Counted from the stretch's first letter, positions 46,611 to 55,096 are shown. The stretch is DNA of 64,000 nucleotides from Aeromonas allosaccharophila (GCF_000819685.1 NZ_CDBR01000093.1:81388-145387); one strand, 5' to 3'. Translations and numbers: made by a program. Notes: generated by a model not told the origin, from the letters alone.

Positions 46611-46749
46611 GGGGCTTGGTGATAGACAGCATTTGTCGCAACCAGCGGGCTGGAGAGCAGAAAATGGCGGCTCTTTTGCGCCATTGACTGGTTTTTTCAG
46701 AAACGGGAACAGGCATACTGCGACTCATTCGACAGGAAAGGAGAACCCG

Positions 46750-47064
46750 ATGAGCAAGAAGATGAAGAAGGTAGCGGGGCTGGCCCTGTTGCTGCTGAGC
46801 ATTCCGGCCAGTGCCGATGCCATGCGCTGCAAGAACGCCCTGATCACCGAGGGAGACACCACCGCCGAGATGCTGCTCAAGTGCGGTGAGCCGATGTTGC
46901 GCGAAGAGCTCAACCGCAACGAGGAGAACCAGTTTGGCAACATGGTGCAGGTCAAATATGGCGAACGTTGGACCTACAACTTCGGCAAGAACGAGTTCAT
47001 GCGCTTCGTGACGGTGCGCAACGGCATCATTACCGACATCGAAAACGGCCCGCGCGGCGAGTAG
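46750..47064 (+). CDS. DUF2845-like small secreted protein
   Basis: This 104-residue protein has a signal peptide (to ADA, about residue 25) and a mature part MRCKNALITEGDTTAEMLLK, CGEPMLREE and YGERWTYNFGKNEFMRFVT. This resembles the DUF2845 group of small periplasmic proteins, which share a two-Cys 'RCxxxLIxxGDsxxxVxxKCGxP' pattern. The function is unknown. ATG 46750 has an AAAGGAGAA site; longer starts lack one. Confidence 0.85.
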   Translation: MSKKMKKVAGLALLLLSIPASADAMRCKNALITEGDTTAEMLLKCGEPMLREELNRNEENQFGNMVQVKYGERWTYNFGKNEFMRFVTVRNGIITDIENGPRGE

Positions 47065-47116
47065 CCGGCGGGCAAAGCATGGATACACCACAGACAGTAG
47101 GGCAAGACCCTTTGAC

Positions 47117-47335
47117 TCACATGTCCGGCAAAGGCGCGCTGTGACGAAGCTGGCTGACGGCCTGATTGATCTGGCGAGCTAGTCTTAGCCGCTGGCGGCA
47201 GGTCAGGCCATGGAGGCTGATCCTGCCTGCGTTGAATTCAAATGTCCCCAGCGACTCGATGGCAAAATAGCCTCGGTGAAAGCTCTTGATGTAGCGAGCG
47301 ATCTGCCGTGGGGATAACTGCTTGAACATCTTCAT
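47117..47335 (-). CDS. ytfK: YtfK family protein (DUF1107)
   Basis: This 72-residue protein reads MKMFKQLSPRQIARYIKSFH and then RGYFAIESLGTFEFNAGRIS. This matches E. coli YtfK (start MKIFxxxxPxQVAKYVKxxFRG, then GAFEFxxGKI). In E. coli, YtfK raises (p)ppGpp by favouring SpoT synthesis under phosphate or fatty-acid starvation. AGGAA precedes the ATG at 47335. The frame stays open upstream through the yfcD gene, but that part is antisense and not real. Confidence 0.85.
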   Translation of the reverse strand: MKMFKQLSPRQIARYIKSFHRGYFAIESLGTFEFNAGRISLHGLTCRQRLRLARQINQAVSQLRHSAPLPDM

Positions 47336-47476
47336 CACAAGGTTCCTGATTGCCTGGACAGGGCACACTATGGTGTCGGTCGATGACACTGAGATGACGG
47401 TTTGTAAAGATTTGCATGAATCCTTATTTTGCTGATGGGCTCGGCAAATTGACGGCGTCATCGAAAAAGTTGTGCC

Positions 47477-48022
47477 ATGGCAAACCACCGCACCGATATA
47501 CTGCGGGCAGTCGAATGGAACGAACGAAAGGGCCTGCGCGTGGAATGGGTTGATGTGGTGGACGGGAATAACCGGGTGATTGGCGTGGCCGAGCGAGCCA
47601 AGGTGCGGCGGGAGAATCTCTGCCATCGCGCCAGCTATATTCTGGTGCTCGACGACGCGGATCGGATCCTGGTGCAGCGGCGCACCCTCAGCAAGGATTT
47701 CTGCCCCGGCATGCTGGATGCCTGCGCCGGTGGCGTGGTCACGACCGGTGAGGAGATGGAGCTCTCCGCCCGGCGCGAGCTGGCCGAAGAGCTGGGTATC
47801 GCGGATGTGCCTTTGCAAGGATTTGGCAGCTTCTACGCCGAAGGGGAGGGCTACCGGGTCTGGGGCGGCCTCTTCAGTTGCCGCTATCAGGGGCCGTTGC
47901 AGCTGCAGGCCGAAGAGGTGAGCGCGGTGCACTGGATGAGCCTAGCCGAAATTGCCGAGCGCGCCAGCGAGTTTACCCCTGACTCCCTGCTCGCCATCGC
48001 CACCTGGCAGGCGAGACGCTGA
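47477..48022 (+). CDS. yfcD: Nudix hydrolase, YfcD type
   Basis: This 181-residue protein has the Nudix box CAGGVVTTGEEMELSARREL continuing AEELGI (GX5EX7REUXEEXGU) at about 77-99, and the YfcD-type N-terminus VEWVDVVDGNNRVIGVAERA. Isopentenyl-diphosphate isomerases share this layout, but the length and N-terminus favour YfcD. The substrate is unknown. No strong ribosome site is visible. Confidence 0.88.
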   Translation: MANHRTDILRAVEWNERKGLRVEWVDVVDGNNRVIGVAERAKVRRENLCHRASYILVLDDADRILVQRRTLSKDFCPGMLDACAGGVVTTGEEMELSARRELAEELGIADVPLQGFGSFYAEGEGYRVWGGLFSCRYQGPLQLQAEEVSAVHWMSLAEIAERASEFTPDSLLAIATWQARR

Positions 48023-48055
48023 CCAACTTCAGACATTCTCCTCGCCAGAGACAAG

Positions 48056-48082
48056 ACGGGCAGCCTGATGGCTGCCCGTTTG
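48056..48082. terminator. Bidirectional terminator after yfcD
   Basis: ACGGGCAGCC-tgat-GGCTGCCCGT with a short T-rich tail lies between yfcD (plus) and the convergent gene ending at 48106. Confidence 0.75.
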
Positions 48083-48105
48083 CATTTGTGCATCTGTTTG
48101 GGTTG

Positions 48106-49032
48106 TTACACCAGCTTGAGGCGCCGGTTGGTGCGCCCGCAAGCGCTCGGCTTGGCGAGCCAGTGCCCTTGCCAGTCGGTGGCCAGTCGTAGCAGGGGAT
48201 ACTCCAGATCGAGCCTTGTCACCACCAGCTGGCCGGTCTCGTCGCCACTCACGGGGTTGCCGCTGGCGGGATCGATGATCTCGACGATGCAGCTCTCGTT
48301 GACGATAAAGCCCTGACCGGGCTGACTCTCGTAGGCCACCACCCCCACATCCTGCCACACCAGACAGTTGAGGGCCGCAATGCCGTGAATGGCGCGCAGC
48401 GGTGCCGTTTCGGGATGGGTTGCTTCGCACAGTAGGGCACGGCGCAGCGAGTCGCTCGGGATCTCCGCCGCCTCGGCAGCCTCCAGCAGGTCGAGCAGGG
48501 TCACCAGCGGGCCGACATAGCCGGTGGGTTGATAGCGCAGCAGTGCCTCCAGCTGGCGCTGGGTATCGTGGGGCCCGCAAGGTACCACGGGGGCACCCAG
48601 CTGACGGGCGCCGTTATCGAAGATAAAGGCGGTGGGGCCGGCGTGGTAGTCGTGGCCGTTGAGCATCACTTCCCCCGCCTTGAAGCCGGCGGCAAACAGC
48701 GCCCGGGCGGCGCCCCACCAGTCCGCCCCGGCATATTCGGGGATGGCCAGCTGGCCCGGACAGGAGAAGACCCGCAGTGCCTGACTGGCGGGACGGCCAG
48801 TGAGACCGGCGAAGGGGGGGTGAGCCTGCTGGGCGGCAAACAGCTCGGTGCTGTCCAGCAAGGGAAGGGTGGCCAGTTCTGCCAGATCCTCGAGGTGACA
48901 CTGGCGATAGGCGCTGGAGTAACCGGCGCAGTACTGACTGACATGGGTCAGCTGATGATTGAGCTGGTCCAGTTGCTGCTGCTCGCGCATGGCAGTGGGA
49001 CGAATTTCCAGACCATCGTAATAGTGTTGCAT
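48106..49032 (-). CDS. Degenerate PaaK-like adenylate-forming protein
   Basis: This 308-residue protein resembles the phenylacetate-CoA ligase (PaaK) group in its N-terminal helix and barrel (SQYCAGYSSAYRQCHLEDLA, IPEYAGADWWGAARALFAAG) and in the ITDP/TG-like GNPVSGDETGQLVVT near the end. It is far shorter than the ~430 residues of PaaK. The P-loop SSGTTGxP is replaced by FSCPGQLAIP, so ATP-dependent activation is doubtful. The C-terminal lid domain is missing. AGGAGG precedes the ATG. It may be a non-catalytic relative. Confidence 0.7.
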   Translation of the reverse strand: MQHYYDGLEIRPTAMREQQQLDQLNHQLTHVSQYCAGYSSAYRQCHLEDLAELATLPLLDSTELFAAQQAHPPFAGLTGRPASQALRVFSCPGQLAIPEYAGADWWGAARALFAAGFKAGEVMLNGHDYHAGPTAFIFDNGARQLGAPVVPCGPHDTQRQLEALLRYQPTGYVGPLVTLLDLLEAAEAAEIPSDSLRRALLCEATHPETAPLRAIHGIAALNCLVWQDVGVVAYESQPGQGFIVNESCIVEIIDPASGNPVSGDETGQLVVTRLDLEYPLLRLATDWQGHWLAKPSACGRTNRRLKLV

Positions 49033-49187
49033 GGGGCCTCCTGGCGCCGTGAAACCTGCTCAAGAGTAGTCTGCTCGAGGGTAAAATGCCTGCCGCTATC
49101 CGTGGCCCGGCTCCGGGCTCCGGTTAGGCGGCGTCATGACTCTGGGATAAACTGGCCACTTTCCACTACGACTCAGGATGAGAAGCC

Positions 49188-49661
49188 ATGATTGCTGTAG
49201 GACAACCCCTGCCTGCGGGCGAATTTACCTTTATCACCGCCGAGGGCAAGCAACTGCGGGATAGCCACACGCTGTTTGCCGGTAAAAAAGTGGTGCTGTT
49301 TGCCGTGCCCGGCGCCTTTACTCCCACCTGCTCCAATGCCCATCTGCCGGGTTACGTAGTGCTGGCCGACCAGTTCATGGCCAAAGGGGTGGATGCCATC
49401 TGTTGTCTCTCGGTCAACGACGCCTTCGTGATGAAGGCATGGCAGACTGCCCAGAACGCCGAGGCGATCACCATGCTGGCGGATGGCGACGGCAGCTGGA
49501 CCCGGGCGTTGGGCCTTGCCAAGGATACCGGCGCCTTTGGCGGCGTGCGTGCCCAGCGCTTTGCGTTGATCGCCAATGATGGCGTGGTTGAGCAGCTGTT
49601 TGTGGAGGCGCCCGGCAAGTTCGAGGTCTCCGATGCCGCGAGTCTGCTGGCCGCACTGTGA
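49188..49661 (+). CDS. Peroxiredoxin, Prx5 (AhpE/PMP20) type
   Basis: This 157-residue enzyme reduces peroxides. The peroxidatic Cys48 lies in VPGAFTPTCSNAHLPGYV and the conserved Arg in GGVRAQRFALIANDGVVEQL. The short one-domain form without a glutaredoxin fusion places it in the Prx5 group. AGGATGAG precedes the ATG. It stands alone. Confidence 0.92.
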   Translation: MIAVGQPLPAGEFTFITAEGKQLRDSHTLFAGKKVVLFAVPGAFTPTCSNAHLPGYVVLADQFMAKGVDAICCLSVNDAFVMKAWQTAQNAEAITMLADGDGSWTRALGLAKDTGAFGGVRAQRFALIANDGVVEQLFVEAPGKFEVSDAASLLAAL

Positions 49662-49787
49662 AATGTTAATCGCCGTTTGATTTCCCCTTGAAATGGGAGG
49701 TCGGCCAGTTACACTGGGCCACTTTTGTGGCAGGAGCCAGGCCCCGAGCCTGGCTCTGCTGTTTGCTGGCGATGGGATGGAGAGATT

Positions 49788-50756
49788 ATGACCTTGGCTT
49801 TTGTTGCCCTGATTGCCGGACTGGCGCTGCTGGTCTGGAGTGCAGACAAATTTGTTGATGGCGCAGCCGCCACCGCCCGTTATGCGGGGATGCCGCCGCT
49901 GCTGATCGGTATGGTGATCATCGGTTTTGGCACCTCGGCCCCGGAGATGGTGGTCTCGGCACTGGCCGCCTCGCAGGGCAATCCCGGGCTGGCGCTCGGT
50001 AATGCCTATGGCTCCAACATCACCAATATTGCGCTGATCCTGGGTCTGACGGCACTGATCAGCCCCATCGCGGTGGCTTCTCAAGTGGTGCGCAAGGAGA
50101 TCCCCATCCTGCTCGGCATTACCCTGCTCTCCGGTGCCTTGCTGATTGATGGCCATCTGGGCCGGATGGATGCGGCCATTCTGGGAGCCGTCTTCGTCGT
50201 TCTGATGGGCTGGTCCATTTGGGCTGGCATGAATGGCAAGGGGGATGCGCTGGATGCGGAGACTGCCGAGGATATCGAGAGCGAGGGGATGTCCCTCAAG
50301 AGCGCCATTCTCTGGCTGGTGGTCGGGCTGGTGCTGCTGATCGGTGCGTCCCGTTTGCTGGTCTGGGGGGCGGTCACCATCGCTCAGGCGCTCGGTATCA
50401 GCGATCTGGTGATTGGTCTCACCATCGTCGCTATTGGTACTTCGCTGCCGGAGCTGGCCTCGTCTCTCATCGCCATTCGCAAGAACGAGCACGATCTGGC
50501 CCTTGGCAACGTGCTGGGCTCCAACCTGTTCAATACCCTGGCGGTGGTGGGGATTGCGGCGGGTATTCACCCGCTCGATGTGGCGCCGGAAGTGCTTACC
50601 CGTGACTGGAGCATCATGATGGGGCTGACCCTGTTGCTGCTGGTGATGTGTCTGGGCCGCAAGGGGCAAGGGCGGATCAACCGGCTGGAGGGGGGCGTGC
50701 TGCTGACGTGCTTTGTCGCCTATACCGGTTGGCTGCTGACCAGCCAGTTTATCTGA
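49788..50756 (+). CDS. yrbG: Calcium/sodium antiporter YrbG
   Basis: This 322-residue inner-membrane protein has ten spans in two inverted repeats with the CaCA signatures GFGTSAPEMVVS and AIGTSLPELASS, plus GNAYGSNITNIALILG and GNVLGSNLFNTLAVVG. An acidic cytoplasmic loop separates the repeats. It matches E. coli YrbG in length. ATG 49788 is preferred over an ATG 63 bases earlier because of the GGAGAG site. Confidence 0.93.
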   Translation: MTLAFVALIAGLALLVWSADKFVDGAAATARYAGMPPLLIGMVIIGFGTSAPEMVVSALAASQGNPGLALGNAYGSNITNIALILGLTALISPIAVASQVVRKEIPILLGITLLSGALLIDGHLGRMDAAILGAVFVVLMGWSIWAGMNGKGDALDAETAEDIESEGMSLKSAILWLVVGLVLLIGASRLLVWGAVTIAQALGISDLVIGLTIVAIGTSLPELASSLIAIRKNEHDLALGNVLGSNLFNTLAVVGIAAGIHPLDVAPEVLTRDWSIMMGLTLLLLVMCLGRKGQGRINRLEGGVLLTCFVAYTGWLLTSQFI

Positions 50757-50773
50757 TTGGTGCCGGTGCAATG

Positions 50774-50810
50774 AGAGAGGGGGAAGCTTAAGCTTCCCCC
50801 TCTTGTTTTT
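50774..50810. terminator. Terminator after yrbG
   Basis: GAGAGGGGGAAGCTT and its complement form a long hairpin followed by TTGTTTTT. It also faces the convergent decarboxylase gene (stop at 50845). Confidence 0.9.
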
Positions 50811-50844
50811 GCCCAGTGAACCTGTTGGCGAGCGAGCGGTGTGC

Positions 50845-52011
50845 TCAGGCAACCGCCACCAGCTTCTGCCCCTTTTGGCTGCTGTCCAGAATCAGGATGC
50901 TCGCCTTGGGGAAGAAGTTGAAGGTGGAGGCCGATGCCCAGGTGTAGGCGCCCATCACCTTACCCACCACCAGCTCGCCGATGGCGAGCTCCGGAAGCAT
51001 GATGCCATCGCGGATCACATCCACGCTGTCGCAGGTGGGGCCGGAGAGCACCGAGTTGTGCTGCTCGCCGCTGGCATAGGGGGTGCTCACCGGATAGGTG
51101 ACGTGGTCATAGAGCTGGCCGTTGTAGCTGCCGTAGAGGCCGTCATCCAGGTAGTACCAGATCTTGTCGCCGCGGTGGGCCTTGCCCATCACGCTGGAGA
51201 CCGAGGTCATGGCTGGCGCGCTGATAAAGCGGCCCGGCTCGGCAATCTTCTGCACGGTGGCAGGCAGCTTGGCCAGCGCTTCGCGGATCGGGGCGCAGAA
51301 GCCGTCGATATCGAACTCGCCCCCTTCATAGTCGACCGGGAAACCACCGCCGATATCCAGCACCCAGGGTTTGAGCCCGAGCGCCCAGGCCTGTTCCATG
51401 ATCTCGCGGCAGGCGTCGATGGCTTGCACATGGCGCCGTGAGTGGGGGACCTGGGAGCCGACGTGGAACGACAGCCCCATCACCTTGAGACCCTTGGCGT
51501 GCGCCAGTTGCAGCAGCGGCAGCGCCTGCTCCGGGGTACAGCCGAACTTCTTGGAGAGATCGACCTTGGTCTCGGGGTTCGGGAAGCTGACCCGCAGCAG
51601 CAGTTTCACTTCGTCCTTGTAGGGAATGAACTTCTCCAGCTCCAGCGGGTTGTCGTAGACAAACACGGTGCAGCCGTACTCCAGCGCATAACGGATATCG
51701 CTGTCGCGCTTGATGGGATGGGTATGAATGCAACGTCCCGGGCGAACCCCCTGACTGCGCACCAGATCCACTTCGCCATTGGTGGCCAGATCGAAACAGG
51801 CCCCCTCTTCCTTCAAGACAGAGACCACCGCCTCGTGGGGCAGGGGTTTGAGTGCATAGTGCAATCGTACATCGGGCAGGGCCGCGGACAGCGCCCGATA
51901 CTGTTTGCGGACGGCTGCCTTGTCGAGCAGCAGCAGGGGGGAGCCGAACTGTTCAACCAGCTGACGGTAATCTTGTGCGACCACATCTTTTGCAACCAGG
52001 GTCTCGTTCAT
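50845..52011 (-). CDS. Fold-III PLP decarboxylase, ornithine/lysine type
   Basis: This 388-residue enzyme has the alanine-racemase-fold decarboxylase pattern: the PLP Lys in LHYALKPLPHEAVV (~50), the phosphate-binding GGGFPVDYEGGE (~225) and the active Cys in SGPTCDSVDVI (~324). This is the ornithine (or lysine/ornithine) decarboxylase group, which makes putrescine or cadaverine; the diaminopimelate decarboxylase signature is not a better match. The short length fits bacterial members. It is divergent from the glycine symporter locus. Confidence 0.9.
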   Translation of the reverse strand: MNETLVAKDVVAQDYRQLVEQFGSPLLLLDKAAVRKQYRALSAALPDVRLHYALKPLPHEAVVSVLKEEGACFDLATNGEVDLVRSQGVRPGRCIHTHPIKRDSDIRYALEYGCTVFVYDNPLELEKFIPYKDEVKLLLRVSFPNPETKVDLSKKFGCTPEQALPLLQLAHAKGLKVMGLSFHVGSQVPHSRRHVQAIDACREIMEQAWALGLKPWVLDIGGGFPVDYEGGEFDIDGFCAPIREALAKLPATVQKIAEPGRFISAPAMTSVSSVMGKAHRGDKIWYYLDDGLYGSYNGQLYDHVTYPVSTPYASGEQHNSVLSGPTCDSVDVIRDGIMLPELAIGELVVGKVMGAYTWASASTFNFFPKASILILDSSQKGQKLVAVA

Positions 52012-52443
52012 TCTCTTTTGGTCATCCTTAGGGGGCGTGATATGCCCAAGCCATATGCGATTGAACCGGCGACGGCCGGGTCAGGCGAGCGGTCCGGTGG
52101 GACCAACCGAACACAGTGCATAAATTGATGGCAAAGTGCTTGGTTATGCGCCGGATTATCGGCTTATTGATTCTGTGTGCAAGCATTTTGATTGGATATG
52201 TTGGCGAGATTTTCTTGGCGAAACGAGAGGGAGCACTGTTCTCTATCCGGCACTTTTCCGTTTGGGCCACATGTCATCTGCGAGTACCTAACTTGTTGAT
52301 AGTTAACTAACATTTAACATCCTCGCCGATGTTCCGGTGGCAACAAAAAAAGTACAAACGGGGATAGCCAAGTGCGAGACAGCTCACATTTTTTGGATTA
52401 ACATGCCAGCTTCCTAATCCAAACTAGTTCGGATGAAGGTAGC
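52012..52443. other. Divergent intergenic region before the glycine riboswitch
   Basis: These 432 bases carry the decarboxylase leader (minus) and the promoter of the riboswitch transcript (plus). A 64-codon frame from 52116 on the plus strand has a hydrophobic core (IIGLLILCASILIGYVGEIF) but no ribosome site. The stretch 52280-52400 is AT-rich and is the likely promoter area. I see no clear operator. Confidence 0.5.
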
Positions 52444-52628
52444 AGGAGAGCGATGGGGGACCATCCACCGAAGAAGTGAATCTTTCAGGTACCGGGCAAC
52501 CGGTGTGGACTGCTACTGGACGATACTCTGGAGAGACCCGTTAAATCGGGCGCCGAAGGAGCAAGGCACCATGACTACCCGCAAGGGCAGGCTGGCGCCG
52601 GAAACTCTCAGGCAAAAGGACAGAGGGG
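52444..52628 (+). ncRNA. Tandem glycine riboswitch (gcvT element)
   Basis: Two aptamers lie head to tail. The first (about 52444-52540) has GGAGAGCGAT, CACCGAAGAAG, TCTTTCAGGTACCGG and CTGGAGAGACCC. The second (about 52541-52628) has GGCGCCGAAGGAGCAAGG, GAAACTCTCAGGCAAAAGGA and CAGAGGGG. These are the conserved cores of the glycine riboswitch, joined by the usual short linker. The RNA precedes an Ala/Gly:cation symporter gene; in such leaders glycine either turns uptake off or routes it to breakdown. Confidence 0.95.
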
Positions 52629-52883
52629 ATGGGATGGTTGTACCTGGGCTTGGAACTGTTCACGATCTGTAACGAGAGGTCGTCAGCAAGGTAAAGAGCA
52701 GCGCAGGAACCGGAGTGTATGTAAATACATGAGGCTTCCGAGCAGCGCATGAGCCTTGATCACGGCCTCGCAGTAAGAGTGTGAACACGTTCTTGGCCTG
52801 CATCCGATCGCCTCTGGCCGATCGCGACACCTATGGGAAGATCATCCTTCTCCTCCTTAATCTTTGTTTTTTAAGGAGGATGC
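52629..52883 (+). promoter_or_regulatory. Long structured leader with a Shine-Dalgarno-burying hairpin
   Basis: TCCTCCTTAA (52851-52860) pairs perfectly over 10 bases with TTAAGGAGGA (52871-52880), which holds the ribosome site (AAGGAGG) of the symporter start at 52884. The leader also has a GGAA/TTCC-closed hairpin whose core is TGTAT-GTAA-ATACA (about 52706-52739) and a CGATCG...CGATCG stem (52805-52823). There is no T-run terminator, so control is likely at translation. No ORF is convincing in this stretch. Confidence 0.8.
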
Positions 52884-54260
52884 ATGCCATCAATTCAATC
52901 GGCGTTAACCGCCATCGATAGTTTTATCTGGGGTCCACCCCTGCTGATCCTGCTGGTCGGGACCGGTATCTATCTCACCCTGCGTCTGGGTCTGCTTCAG
53001 GTCGTGCGTTTGCCGCTCGCTCTGCGTCTGGTCTTTGGTCGCGATCAGGGGCAGGGCAAGCAGGGGGATGTCTCCAGCTTCGGTGCCCTCTGCACCGCCC
53101 TCTCTGCCACCATTGGTACCGGCAACATCGTCGGGGTTGCCACTGCCATCAAGCTCGGTGGTCCCGGTGCCCTGTTCTGGATGTGGATGGCGGCGCTGTT
53201 CGGCATGGCCACCAAGTACGCCGAGTGCCTGCTGGCGGTCAAATACCGCGAGCAGGATGCCAACGGCCAGATGGCTGGTGGCCCTATGTACTATCTGGAG
53301 AAGGGGCTCGGTTCCAAACCGCTCGCCAAGCTGTTTGCCCTGTTCGGCATCGGTGTCGCCTTCTTCGGGATCGGTACCTTCCCGCAGGTCAATGCCATCT
53401 CGGACGCCATGAGCCTCTCCTTCTCGGTGCCCCGTGAAGCGACTGCCGTGGTGCTGACCCTGATCGTGGCACTGGTGACCCTGGGGGGCATCCAGTCCAT
53501 CTCCAGCGTGTCGAGCAAGGTGGTGCCCTTTATGGCCATCTTCTACATCGTCGCCTGTCTCGGCGTGCTGGTGAACAACGCCAGCGCCTTGCCCGATGCC
53601 GTCATGCTGGTGATCGAGAGTGCCTTCACCGGCCATGCGGCGACCGGCGGCTTCGTCGGCGCCAGCATCATGCTGGCCATTCAGTCCGGGGTAGCGCGCG
53701 GGGTCTTCTCCAACGAGTCTGGGCTGGGCTCTGCGCCCATCGCGGCAGCAGCGGCCAAGACCGACTCCTGCGTGGAGCAGGGGCTGGTCTCCATGACCGG
53801 CACCTTCATCGACACCATCATCATCTGTACCATGACCGGCCTGACCCTGGTAGTGACCGGTGTGTGGGGTGGTGACTTGAGCGGTGCGGCCATGACCAGT
53901 GCCGCCTTTGCGCAAGGACTGGATGCCCATATTGGCCAGTATCTGGTGAGCATTGGCCTGCTGTTCTTCGCCTTTACCACCATCCTGGGCTGGAACTACT
54001 ACGGCGAGCGCTGCACCGAGTACCTGTTCGGGGTGAAGGCGATCAAGCCCTATCGCCTCATCTATCTGGCGCTGGTGGCGAGCGGCGCCTTCCTCCATCT
54101 GGATATGATTTGGTTGCTGGCGGATATCGTCAACGGTCTGATGGCGGTGCCCAACCTCATCGGCCTGATTGGCCTGCGCCATGTGGTGATCGCCGAGACT
54201 CGCGCCTACTTTGGCCGCGACTGCGATACGGAGTCAGAGCCCGAGCCGCAGACGGCCTGA
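52884..54260 (+). CDS. Alanine/glycine:cation symporter (AGCS family)
   Basis: This 458-residue inner-membrane protein has ten or eleven spans and the family segments ALSATIGTGNIVGVATAIKL and NESGLGSAPIAAAAAKTDSC. AGCS proteins take up alanine or glycine with sodium or protons. The tandem glycine riboswitch upstream makes glycine the likely main substrate. The start codon lies just past the SD-burying hairpin. Confidence 0.94.
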   Translation: MPSIQSALTAIDSFIWGPPLLILLVGTGIYLTLRLGLLQVVRLPLALRLVFGRDQGQGKQGDVSSFGALCTALSATIGTGNIVGVATAIKLGGPGALFWMWMAALFGMATKYAECLLAVKYREQDANGQMAGGPMYYLEKGLGSKPLAKLFALFGIGVAFFGIGTFPQVNAISDAMSLSFSVPREATAVVLTLIVALVTLGGIQSISSVSSKVVPFMAIFYIVACLGVLVNNASALPDAVMLVIESAFTGHAATGGFVGASIMLAIQSGVARGVFSNESGLGSAPIAAAAAKTDSCVEQGLVSMTGTFIDTIIICTMTGLTLVVTGVWGGDLSGAAMTSAAFAQGLDAHIGQYLVSIGLLFFAFTTILGWNYYGERCTEYLFGVKAIKPYRLIYLALVASGAFLHLDMIWLLADIVNGLMAVPNLIGLIGLRHVVIAETRAYFGRDCDTESEPEPQTA

Positions 54261-54297
54261 ACGCCTCCTCTCGTTCCACGTTCGCCTTGAAAAGAAC

Positions 54298-54326
54298 AAG
54301 CCACGACTCGGGTCGTGGCTTTTTTG
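54298..54326 (+). terminator. Terminator after the glycine symporter gene
   Basis: AGCCACGAC-tcg-GTCGTGGCT followed by TTTTTT, 38 bases past the stop. Confidence 0.9.
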
Positions 54327-54358
54327 TGCGCGGCGCTATTTCCATGGACGGGCGTGTT

Positions 54359-54390
54359 CCCTCTCCCTCCGGGAGAGGGTCAGGGTGAGG
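54359..54390. repeat. Palindromic interspersed repeat (CCCTCTCCC type)
   Basis: CCCTCTCCC-tcc-GGGAGAGGG followed by TCAGGGTGAGG is a short mosaic seen in many proteobacterial genomes between genes (general knowledge). Here it overlaps the 3' end of the lipoate-ligase gene and supplies its stop codon (54380-54382, minus). Confidence 0.7.
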
Positions 54391-55096
54391 TGGACAGTCC
54401 CTCGCTTAGCAGGTTATCCAGACGTGCTCGCACTTTCTCTACCAACGCCTGGTTGCCACCACGCCAGCCAATGCAGCTTGCCAGTGTGGTGGAGGTTCCC
54501 GCCATAAAGCGCAGTTCGCCGCCCGCCAGTTCGTAGAAGCGGCTCGCCATCCTGGTTCCCTCATCCACATCACCGGCCACCAGCAGCATGGCTTGCGCCA
54601 GCACTGCGCCCTGGTGACCCTGCCCCGGCGACAGCCAGCGCTGGGCGGTACCGGTGATCTTGCGTCCCCCGATCACCAGATTGTACTGACCATCGCAAAA
54701 AGAGCCGGGCACGAAGTCATAGCTTCCCGCAAGGCCGTACTCCGCCAACAGCGTCAGCAGCGGTGCCCCCAGCAGCCGGTAGTAGTGGGCGAGATCTGTG
54801 GTGGTACGGGGCAGTAACAAGGAGAGGTTGAGAATGCCCGCTCCGTGAGGCACGGCGGTGCCGCCGCTGTCGCGCACATGCACCGGCCAGCCTTCAGCGG
54901 CAAGTTGCTGGCAGGCGGCTTCGTAATGGGGGAGCCGGGTATCCCTGCGGGTGACAATCAGGCATTGGGGCGCCTGCCAGAGGTGAGCGAGGGGCTGACC
55001 GTCATGGGCACAGTCGCGCAGCCAGTGCTGCTCTTGCGCCAGTATCTGTGCGGGTGAAGCGGTATCGGGGAGGGGAGATAGCAGGCGATAGGGCAT
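54380..55096 (-). CDS. Lipoate-protein ligase family protein (LplA/LipB fold)
   Basis: This 238-residue protein has the biotin/lipoyl ligase fold: SGGTAVPHGAGILNLSLLLP and the Lys-bearing YNLVIGGRKITGTAQRW, where the Lys in GGRKIxGxAQR is the typical lipoyl-acceptor-site residue. It attaches lipoate or octanoate to carrier domains. GAGGATG precedes ATG 55096. The last residues (STSP) are encoded within an interspersed palindromic repeat, so the native C-terminus may have been changed. Which carrier it serves is open. Confidence 0.85.
   Translation of the reverse strand: MPYRLLSPLPDTASPAQILAQEQHWLRDCAHDGQPLAHLWQAPQCLIVTRRDTRLPHYEAACQQLAAEGWPVHVRDSGGTAVPHGAGILNLSLLLPRTTTDLAHYYRLLGAPLLTLLAEYGLAGSYDFVPGSFCDGQYNLVIGGRKITGTAQRWLSPGQGHQGAVLAQAMLLVAGDVDEGTRMASRFYELAGGELRFMAGTSTTLASCIGWRGGNQALVEKVRARLDNLLSEGLSTSP

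Noticed and set aside
52116..52310. A 64-codon plus-strand frame with a hydrophobic stretch in the promoter region of the glycine locus
   Set aside because: GTG start without a ribosome site, lying in the AT-rich promoter area. Hydrophobic runs are common in such stretches.
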